DNA from: Flammula alnicola
Lineage: Eukaryota > Basidiomycota > Agaricomycetes > Agaricales > Strophariaceae
Assembly: GCA_015499995.1 (NCBI GenBank)
Contig: JADNRV010000099.1
Coordinates: 1-64,000, forward strand
Reading direction: 5' to 3'
DNA: 64,000 nucleotides
Positions 55,701-64,000 of this stretch are shown in pieces (position 1 is the first letter of the stretch; each line of letters opens with the position of its first letter). The position numbers and the translations under genes were made by a program. The notes beneath the pieces are model-generated. The model did not search any database. It worked only from the letters and a program-made list of their open reading frames with translations, and was not told the DNA's origin.

Positions 55701-57238
55701 TTATTAATTTAATCAACATTAAACTACAGGAAAAAATTACTAGATGCAAAAATCTCAACACAGAAGCAGCAAAAGCAATAAAACAAAATGACTCCCACAA
55801 AATCAAAACAAATTCATTGCACTGCTACTAATTCCAAAATTCCTACTATCAATTCTCCTCGATATATCCATTTTTGAAGGTTGGACCTGTATGAAATGGA
55901 TCAGGATCAGACTGGAGAGATGAAGATGAGAGTTGACTGAAGTCATCACCAATCAGAGTTTTGGAACAAGAGGTATCCATGGATGACCACTCTTCATCTT
56001 CAAAAGCAAATCTAAGTTACCCCCAAAAAGACTCAAATGACAGACCCCTCCAACCACTGATCAATTCTTTAATTAGAAAATACTGATCTCTCCTGAGCCT
56101 CAGAAGAGTCACCAGCAAGCTTGAAGAGCTTGTCAAATTATTCAGACTCTGATTTGTAAACACCAACCCTGATTTTTGATGTTGATGATTTAGCCTAAAT
56201 TGTAGCCTGCTTCTATCAAATCAAACAGAGATAGCAGAAAACAAGACAAAAGTCAGAATGAAGATATAAAAGACAAATTAAATTGCTATAAAATACTGCC
56301 ACTCCATTGTCTATTCCTCAATTGATAACATGACTCTAAAAGATAGCAATTATTGGCACTAAGCACTGATTGACCAGGAATCAGTCTGACATAAAATGCC
56401 AGGGTATGCAGGAGTGGTAGCCTTGGACAAGGACAAAAAGGCCATCAATTCTGTGAAGTTACCAGACAGCCCAAAGTCTTGCTCATGTGCTTTGGCAAAC
56501 TAATTCCACTTCACAGCAGAGAACAATGCCCAGGGTTCTTTGGCTTTATCATCCAAGTAGGCAGCTAAAGTAGTGAGAGCATTTGAAGAAAATTCTTCCA
56601 TGCTTTGTTAGATGTTGAAGGGATCGATGGACTGGAAGATATAATTAATAGAAGATATAATTAATATTAGTGCATGGCATTGTAGAAGGTTGAGAATAAA
56701 TGTGAGAGTAAGTACAGTACATTTATACATCATTGGATCTCCTTTTGATTAATTTATAGAAAATAACTGTGACCAAGACAGAACTTCTAGTGTTCTCAGA
56801 CAAGGAGATCAGGATGAGTGTGAATATTAATTTAGAGGCACAAAGGAAACAATGGAAAGCTTAAACACCAAGTATAAATGTGGTGTGGTTAATTATGTGA
56901 AGAAAGTAAGGAGTGGAATATTCAACACAGCAAGCATCTAACTTTAAAAACTATCTAAAGAATGTCTGTGATGTGATCATGCATGTTATATGACTGTGTG
57001 ATGGACATCTAAAGTTGGCCTTTGGGATAGATTAGTGTCATTCTGTAAGTAATACCACACCAATGATGGTCATTTTAAGCTTAATTGAAAGCTATGAATG
57101 CCTAGAATCCATTTATTATAATATTAGAGCTTCACAAAAGCCTGCCCTATGTGAATTTTATCAATTACTGCATGCACTTCCTATATTTGGGCATCCTTTG
57201 TTATTATTTGGCAGTCCCAAAATCACATATCTGTAAGG
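55701..57238. other. AT-rich decayed sequence with one minus-strand coding trace
   Basis: On the minus strand from ATG 56601 the sense EEFSSNALTTLAAYLDDKAK, EPWALFSAVKWN, a stop, and AKAHEQDFGLSGNFTELMAF (to about 56380) looks like a former gene or gag fragment. The plus strand at 55680-55800 continues the Ty3 trace (LLPEGLFINLINIKLQEKIT). The rest shows nothing recognisable. Confidence 0.4.
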
Positions 57239-58345
57239 AGGTCTTTATTGTCCTCTACTGATTCCTACTGGAATCCAGTGGAATCCAGTGGAATCCAGTC
57301 ATTCTAGAGGAATATTTTTTGAGTTATTTTGGCTGAAAGGCAATACTTTTCATTCCTCCACTGATTCCTCCTGGAATGACTGGATTCCAGAGGAATGGAC
57401 CAGAATCTGCAAGAATTCACAGGAATTGACCGGAATCCACAGGAACAGACTCAATTCCACAGGAATCCTGACTGGAATCCACAGGAATGACCAAGATTCT
57501 GGCTAGGACTTCAACTTGGTGGACTTAGACAGAACTCAGAGAAAAATATCACTTAAAGATTTTACATCTTTCAGGAATTGAACCCAGAGCCCCAGAAGAA
57601 ATCCAGTAGCTAATATCCCAGACCATTTAACTATTAGACCAGATAACTGTTTCTAACTTATCAAAGACATTGGACTACATACCCTATCCATCTGTAATAT
57701 ATTTGTAGATTGCATAACCAATTCTGAGAGATTCAGGGTCAATGGGGTACCATCAGATTCAGAATTTTAGGGAGATTACAAATATGTATATGTCATCTCA
57801 CTTGGGTAACTGAAATCACCTTATTTGGTCTGTTTTTGGGGACCGTGGAAACTTTTTACCAAAAAAAAGTGGCTGTAGAGCATGCTTTAAGAATCACAAA
57901 TATATCAAAATCATGTGACTAGCTGCTTTCATGATTGAGAAAAATGCAAAAAACTCACCCAAAGCCGGCGGTTTTGAAAATTGCACTTGCTAAATATGAA
58001 ATATCTTGATTAGAAATAGGTCCCACAGTCTCATTTTGTCGCATTTAAACTCATTTACTCTAGTCCAATGGAGGGTGACAAACGGGCAACAGAGACGATG
58101 TGCAAGCCTTCTTGTCTTGTGCGCGTCTCAGCACGTGCACACTTACAACTCGATTGTTCACAGACTTAGATGATTTGCTCTCAGCGGCAACCATGTCTAA
58201 CACTTGAGACCCTGTATAAAGACAGCCCCCTACTTTGTCTGAGCCTAAGCGCTCAGACAAAATCTTCCCCATTGTACTCTCACAATTCACACTGCTTTTT
58301 GCGCTACCTATTCACTTTACAAGGATCATATACATTCATTGTTAT

Positions 58346-59789
58346 GAGCAACAATGGGGAAGAAATCCAAAGATCGCCCTCGGCTGCTAGACAGAATGTC
58401 GACGTCTCGAGTCCCTTCTCCTATAATTTCGCGCATCAACTCGCCTCAACCACTACTCCTACAATGAATCCACTCCTCGAGAAGGGTGAGAATGCTAGTG
58501 CCAACACTCCTTCAGCAAATTCACATGAGACCAGAGGAAATAGCGCGACACAGCCCACCGCCAGTACTTCTACACAGGATTCAGGTGGAGCAGATGGAAC
58601 TAATGCAGCAATCCACATCCCCACCTCTGATGTTGTTAGAGAGAATGAACGTCTCGCCGCCCTCAGCAAGTTCGATGGAATCATCACCGACTTTCGTGGG
58701 GGAAAGATCTGGAAAGCGGTCGCACTCTTTTAGATTTTGGAGATCCTCCAAGGGACCGAATCTTTCAAAGCCGATGAAGAAGAGAAGACTCTCAACCTCT
58801 ACATCACTGAGCTCGAGTCAGACATACCCGAGCCTTCTCAGCTGAATGGATCCAAAGGAAAGGAGAGAGCAGTTCCAGCCATCCCCTTCTCCAACTCAGC
58901 AGCTATCCGAGTCGACAATAACGTTGACATGCTCCTCGACCACATCTCCAACAGATTAGCCCAAGGCTTCCGAGGATCCGAGGATGAGGAAGATGAGCCC
59001 AGTAGAAAGAACCGTCGAGTCAAAGAGAGCAATATGCCCTGGTTCGCTATCAATTCAACCATCACGCGCGACCCCAGCTGTGCAAGGACCTACAAATTAC
59101 TTCTCCTCTATGAACACGACATCTCCGGGTGCAAATTCCTTGCAAAATCTGCCCTCGGCACTCCCCTCAGTTTCCCAACCTCTCAATGGGATCAGATGTT
59201 CTGAGGAGAACCTCTTGACCTCAATCAAGTTGCCTCTGCCCTCTTCCATTACACAGTTGCTGAAGAGAGAACGACTCATGTGGGAGACATGAAAATCAGC
59301 CTTGGAGTCGCTGAACTGACATGCAAAGTTAAGTCCCAATCTGATTGGGCGGCCACTTGGAACTTCGCAATCAAGGCCTATAAGCTTGCCTTTCCGCACC
59401 ATCTCAAGGAACTTCAATCATACTCCGACTACATCCAAGGAATTTTCGCTGCCAAAGATGAGTCCATCCATCCCCAAATCATCAACTTCGACATCGGAGT
59501 TTGCAATCATGTCGGAGGTGGCCAATCCATCCTCTTTACCGACACTCATCAATTCTGCACCCTCTATGATGCCATGGTCATGCCCGATGGTGTCGCCTTC
59601 CAGTTCTCTAACAGATCAGGAAAGCGAACTCGGTCCAATAAGAACCCACGCACCAGTGGAAGCAAGTCTGAAATTTGTAACAAATTCAACACCAGAGGAT
59701 GCAGGAACTCGGACGCAGACTGCAATTACAGGCACGTCTGCAAAAACTGCAAGCAGTCAGGCCACGGCAAGGACAAATGCCCTCATTAG
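58346..59789 (+). pseudogene. Crypton-like ORF1 with C-terminal zinc knuckles
   Basis: The frame from ATG 58346 (MSNNGEEIQRSPSAARQN) has a low-complexity Ser/Thr/Asn start. It reaches TAG at 58731-58733 in KAVALF*ILEILQGTESF, continues in another frame through SNRLAQGFRGSEDEEDEPSR, and stops at TGA 59202-59204 (QMF*GEPLDLNQ). It then runs to 59789. The C-terminal part has CNKFNTRGCRNSDADCNYRH and CKNCKQSGHGKDKC, i.e. a CCCH-like and a CCHC knuckle. The stops fit C-to-T changes in CAG and CGA codons. Such an ORF beside a tyrosine recombinase is typical of agaric elements I have seen; its role is probably DNA or RNA binding. Confidence 0.72.
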
Positions 59790-59834
59790 ATCTTGGAACA
59801 ATATTCTAGGCTGTCGTCCCAAGTATCTCTGTTA

Positions 59835-60536
59835 CAATAAACACTTATCTGTCTGGAATTGCACATCAACTTGAACCATACTTTTCCAACGTCCGTGAAA
59901 TCTGCAACTCTTACCTCGTTGAGCGAACCCTGCATGGCTGCAAATGTATGAGAGGCTTCAGTGTCAACAGAAAGCATGCCTTGACAGTTGATGACCTGCA
60001 ATGTGTAATTGATCATTATGCAACCTCCACGCTACACGATGATCTTCTCTTCCTCTCAATGCTCCTGACTGGTTTCTTCGCCCTTATGCGCTTAGGCGAA
60101 CTGTCCTTCCCTGATGACAAGTCTATCTGTAACTGGCGCAAAGTCACAAAACTGTCATCTGTCCAAATAAATCCCGAACAGTATGAACTCTTCCTGCCTG
60201 GTCACAAAGCGGACCCCTATTTCAAAGGAAATAGAATCATTGTCCGCAAAAAACAATTTCGCCACAACCCCTTACAACATTTCTGTGCATATATTTCCTC
60301 TCATGATCGCCTCTTCTCTCTTGCGTCCTCACTATGGATAACCTCTAATGGTAATGTCCCAACTCGTTCCTTCTTCATACGCCGACTGCGATCCTTCTTC
60401 GACAACTCAATCGCCGGTCAATCTATGAGAGCAGGCGGAGCTACTTCCCTTGCTGAATCGTCAACATCAGAAAAAGTCCGGCTCTAATCCAAGCATTATT
60501 ATATGCCAGACCTTGACCTATTGGTATGCTTTTCAC
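59835..60536 (+). pseudogene. Tyrosine recombinase, lacking its catalytic C-terminus
   Basis: Coding sense begins near 59840 (YLSGIAHQLEPYFPNVREIC). The N-terminal core-binding part reaches HALTVDDLQCVIDHY. The first catalytic box, LTGFFALMRLGEL, carries the conserved Arg. The next box appears as QSMRAGGATSLAES. There the expected HxxR/W...Y region is missing: the sequence jumps, out of frame, to VNIRKSPALIQALLYARP, where family members have a catalytic Tyr just before IRK. Either a deletion of about 60 bases or a Tyr-to-Asn change removed the nucleophile. These enzymes cut and rejoin DNA through a 3'-phosphotyrosine; this copy cannot. Confidence 0.75.
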
Positions 60537-60827
60537 ATAATCTACTACAACACCTTTCTCGCTCCTCATATCATTTCACTCATCTGAAAAAAAAACTCTC
60601 TATTTAGCCGTACCTCTCAAAATGTGCCGTGTAATCAAATATTCTCAGACACCTGGCCGGTTTAGCATCGCCAGGCGCTCCACTTCGCTATAAAAAGCTT
60701 GCGTGAATTTCTAATGCCCGAACCGTCATTGGATGTCATTTTATGTAATAGTGTGATATTTTCACGTTATTGCTAAAAATAACCATATTTCCTTTTTTGG
60801 AAATAACCACATTCCAGTGGCCATTCC

Positions 60828-61019
60828 CACTGCTGCGGCCGGACTATTTCGACGGGGGGTCAAAATGTGACCGCAGGTTGTTAGAATTTTGCATATATTT
60901 TGCCGCCATATTTTGCCGCCACTTAAGGTGGAACACATGACTGCAAAATGTGATGGCAAAATTCAAACAACTTGCCGCCCATTTTGACTCCCTGGCAAAA
61001 TAGTCCGGGCACAGCAGTG
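60828..61019. mobile_element. 192-bp MITE nested in element A2
   Basis: TIRs CACTGCTGCGGCCGGACTAT and its inverted partner (CACTGCTGTGCCCGGACTAT) extend about 40 bp with mismatches. Flanks GCCATTCC and TCCATTCC form a probable 8-bp TSD with one mismatch. Other A copies lack it at this point. The interior has a short TTTTGCCGCCATA-like repeat. No coding capacity. Confidence 0.82.
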
Positions 61020-62038
61020 TCCATTCCGGCCATTCCTGTTGGGTATTCTGGTTGCAATTTATTCCAGTCTGCATTCCTCCAGAATGAAATTTTGCATTTT
61101 GGCTGGCCTCTCAGCCAAAATGACCCAAAAATTATTCCTCTGAAATGACCAGATTCTGCAGGATTCCAGTAGGAATCAGTGGAGGACAGTAAAGACCTCC
61201 TGAAAGACCAGCCAAAATGTGAAATTTCATTCTGGCGGAATGCAGAACGGAATGAGCTGCAATCGGAATACCCAACAGGAATGGCCACTGGAATCTGGTT
61301 ATGTCCAAAAAAGGAAATATGTTTATTTTTAACAACAACATGAAAATATCACACTATTATATAAAATGACATCAAAATGAGACTGTGGGACCTATATCTA
61401 ATCAAGATATTCCATATTTAGCAAGTGCAATTTTCAAAATCATCAGCTTTGGGTGAGTTTTTTGCATTTTTCTCGATGATGAAAGCAGCTGGTCACATGA
61501 TTTTGATATATTCGGGATTCTTGAAGCATGCTCTACAGCTACTTTTTTTGGTAAAAAGTTTCCACGGTCTCCAAAACAGACCAAATGAAGTGATTTCAGT
61601 TACCCAAGTGAGATGACATATACATATTTGTAATCTCCCTAAAATTCTGAATCTGATGGTACCCCATTGATCCTAAATCTCTCAGAATTGGTTATGCAAC
61701 CTACAAATATATTACAGATAGATAGGGTATGTAGTGCAATGTTTTTGGTAGATCAGAAATAGTTCTCTGGTCTAATGGTTAAATGGTCTGGAATATCAGC
61801 TACTGGATTTCTTCTGGGGCTCTGGGTTCAATTACTGAAAAATGCAAATCTTTAAGTGATATTTTTCTCTGAGTTCTGTCTAAGTCTACCAAGTTGAAGT
61901 CCTAACTGGAATTTTGGTCATTCCTGTGGATTCCGGTCAGGATTCCTGCAGAATTGAGTCCATTCCTGTGGATTCCGGTCCATTCCTGCAGATTCTGGTC
62001 ATTCCAGGAGGAATCAGTGGAGGAATAAAAAGTATTGA

Positions 62039-63348
62039 CTTGTAACCTTGTTTTTTAAGAAATTAATAGTACCTCCCTCAACATCATCTCCACTCTACTG
62101 TGATTCACAAAGCACCCAAGTCCAAGCTATGATTTTAAATAATCATTACTACAGCCAAGAAAGATTCACATAAATGAATGACAAGGTTTTAACACAGCTT
62201 TAATGAGAGCCTAGACCATTGGATGGCACAGTGGCACTCCAGTTATCTTGGGTCAAAGAGCACCCAGGATCAAGTTTTGCTGATCTTCATTCAAGACTAT
62301 AGAGCTCTCACTAGACATAGTATTGTACAATTGAAGGATTATGTTAGACAATTGATATTCTAAAATTATGAAATCAGATAACATTAATTATGAAAGTGAA
62401 AGTTCATATAAAACTGCACATTTTCTTTCCATAAGGAAGCTGAGTGATTTTTCCATTTCCACAATACTCCAATGGACCAATTGCAATGGCCTTTTTGTCT
62501 GCTACAATTATTTTGAAGAGCATTGTGTGTTGCTCTGAGAGTCTGAGCCTGTCAATTGAACAATTTTCTGTTTAGGACTGAAGGAAAATAAATGAAACAG
62601 ATGAGATTTTTGTGAGATCTTGACATACTATGCTTTGATCTCCTGGGAGATATAAGATTGTTAAGGAAAATTCGGAGTTATTGACCAAATCTTATGTAAA
62701 TGTTGGTCAGTGATGCTGAGTCTTGCATATATATGATACAAAAAGAGTCATATACAGATCTTGCTTAAGAAAGGTGTGTTCACTGTGTTTCCCTTAAATG
62801 GTTTAGGAGTGAACAAATGAATGATATACAATATCAATGAGTTTCAAATATACATACCTTGGCTAGCAAATATTTGAGATAGCAGACTTGGATTTCTAGG
62901 TAACTTCTACATACAGCCCAGACATCTGGACTAAATATCAGATCACCTAGGTGGCACTCCTTCTCAAATGCATCCTTCAAATAATTGAGTTCAAAAACAT
63001 CATAGAAAGGTAAAGAGAAAGTTGATGGATATGAGATGTCATTTGATGATTCAATACTGTCTATAGCATTCTGAAATATTCTAAGTATGATGTAAATTAA
63101 TGAAAAGAAAGAATGAACTTGTCATATAAGCATCTATAAGCTCAGCCATATGCAATGTTTGTCTTGTATCTGAGGCATTGGATGAGGGTGGAGGCAGAAA
63201 CATGATCCCTAATACAGGAATTGAGAAGGGAACTAACAAGAGAGAACAAACAGCATTCATAAAACATGAAGTACAGAGGCTCGAGAGAAAAGATAGAAAT
63301 TGATAAATGAAAGGGCTGTGATTGACTTATGTTTGTAAGACCAAAAAG
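62039..63348. other. AT-rich interval without supported genes
   Basis: No coding, tRNA or TIR signal recognised on either strand. Confidence 0.5.
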
Positions 63349-63892
63349 TAGTGCTTGAAAGTCCAGTTAGGTCCAGTTTTTGGGTACCCAGAGGCTCTAA
63401 CTGAGACTAAGACCAGTTAGCCTTTGTTCCCAGACCCAAAATAACCTAACCTAACTGCAAAAAACTGCAAAAAGCTGGTTAATTGCAGTTAGTAACTGGT
63501 TAGGACTGAAAATATTAAAGATCAGTTATAACTGGTAGTAAGTGCATATTTATGACTTAGTACAATTTATTGTCCTTTATTTAAGCTTCAAATTGACCCT
63601 GGAAATGTTAAATTTGGTAAAGAATTGACTGAGTTATGATTTTATTACATGCAATCTACTCTCTTGAGTGATATTTTATGGTTTTAACCATAACTCAATC
63701 AAGTTTTGATCTAAAATTATGGTCTAGGGCTTATTTTCATGGGAAAAATAAGGGCTAAAAATAACTGCAAAATAACCAGTTAGTTGATCCTCAAAAACCA
63801 CTAACCACTAACTGCAGTCTGGTTATTTGCAGTTAGAGGTCTGGTTAGGTCTTGGTTATTTTGCAGATAACTAACCTAACTTCCCAGCACTA
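63349..63892. mobile_element. hAT-like MITE with perfect 8-bp TSD CCAAAAAG
   Basis: Direct repeats CCAAAAAG at 63341-63348 and 63893-63900 flank ends TAGTGCTTGAAAGTC and ACTTCCCAGCACTA (inverted, imperfect). Subterminal zones are dense in CAGTTA, AACTGG and TTAGGT motifs in both orientations, as in hAT subterminal repeats. The 544-bp element is non-coding. Confidence 0.9.
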
Positions 63893-64000
63893 CCAAAAAG
63901 CTTCACAAATGCAAGCAGTGGGTATTGTAGAAATGGCAGGGAAAAGGTGAATGTGCTGTATATGGCAATCTGCTGCAAAAACTTAAGGGACTTATACATG

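Larger units (their letters stand above)
58039..60731 (+). mobile_element. Crypton-like tyrosine recombinase element
   Basis: A 2.69-kb block interrupts element A2 between CTCATTTTG and ATGTCATTTTATG; the other A copies carry these two strings fused, so the ends are exact to a base or so. There is no TIR and no clear TSD, as expected for tyrosine recombinase elements. It encodes a zinc-knuckle ORF and a recombinase ORF on the plus strand. The 3' end holds a hairpin (CCTGGC...GCCAGG, near 60650). Confidence 0.8.
57342..61199 (-). mobile_element. Family A element A2, nested in A3, itself carrying two insertions
   Basis: Flanked by CTGAAAGGC (57333-57341) and CTGAAAGAC (61200-61208), a 9-bp TSD with one mismatch. 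It starts AATACTTTTCATTCCTCC and ends GGACAGTAAAGACCTC. The order is: array of GGAATCC-type motifs, tRNA-like segment (57575-57652, -), core, second array. The Crypton-like element (58039-60731) and a 192-bp MITE (60828-61019) sit inside it. Without them it would be about 970 bp, the same size class as family B. Confidence 0.85.
57239..62038 (+). mobile_element. Family A element A3, split by element A2
   Basis: The left end is AGGTCTTTATTGTCCTC (57239) with GGAATCC motifs, to 57341. The element resumes at 61200 (CCAGCCAAAATGTGAAATTT...) with the A/B core, a tRNA-like segment at 61762-61836 and a GGAATCC-type array, ending AATAAAAAGTATTG at 62038. Its outer flanks (TCTGTAAGG and ACTTGTAAC) are only partly alike, so the outer TSD is doubtful. 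Confidence 0.78.

Overview
The window looks like a transposon graveyard from a mushroom-forming basidiomycete (Agaricomycetes; genus not determinable here). Four observations point there. Introns in gene remnants are about 50-60 bp with GT..AG ends. The non-LTR retrotransposons have a CCHC ORF1, an APE-type endonuclease, an RT and an RNase H, as in fungal Tad1-like LINEs. The Ty3/gypsy element carries a chromodomain. The degraded genes (DUF6729 plus 3'-5' exonuclease, GEN1-like XPG/PIN nuclease, tyrosine recombinase plus zinc knuckle) belong to families I know as multicopy in agarics. I see no intact ordinary housekeeping gene, rRNA, CRISPR or prokaryotic feature.

Layout. 157-4771 (-): DUF6729/RNase D-like exonuclease pseudogene, cut at its N-terminal side by a LINE. 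4772-8201: 5'-truncated LINE with a long open ORF2. 8202-14911: Ty3/gypsy pol end, LTR-like region and possible gag start, split by two long tRNA-headed, LINE-tailed retroposons (9301-10862 and 11464-13410), each with target-site duplications (TSDs). 14912-17584: another LINE ending in a near-perfect 760-bp inverted duplication. 17585-18575: two small gene remnants. 20069-27886 (-): a GEN1-like nuclease pseudogene, split by a 3.65-kb LINE (TSD GAGGAGCAG) and followed by a 3.1-kb foldback element (20380-23464), beyond which lies an ORF with four SUMO-interaction-like motifs. 27887-33318: repeats of two related families, here called A and B, a GC-rich low-complexity repeat and an antisense LINE piece. 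33319-40114: a 6.8-kb foldback element whose arms are tandem arrays of a roughly 165-bp unit. 40115-45994: a LINE with ORF1 and ORF2, interrupted by a 539-bp hAT-like MITE, an antisense LINE and a family B element. 45995-57238: AT-rich, decayed sequence with gene and Ty3 remnants. 57239-62038: a nested stack in which a family A element holds a second A element, which holds a Crypton-like tyrosine recombinase element and a 192-bp MITE. 63349-63892: a second hAT-like MITE with a perfect 8-bp TSD.

The most unusual material is families A and B. They are about 1-kb elements with asymmetric terminal inverted repeats, 9-bp TSDs, ends built of tandem GGAATCC or GGAGTCC motifs, and an internal tRNA-like segment with A and B boxes. 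Also notable are the two foldback elements and the tRNA-headed retroposons, whose tails match two different LINE subfamilies. The elements act on one another: LINEs supply machinery that the tRNA-headed retroposons probably borrow, and nearly every coding unit here has been broken by a later insertion. Removing each insertion at its TSD restores the older sequence, which gives a relative insertion history.
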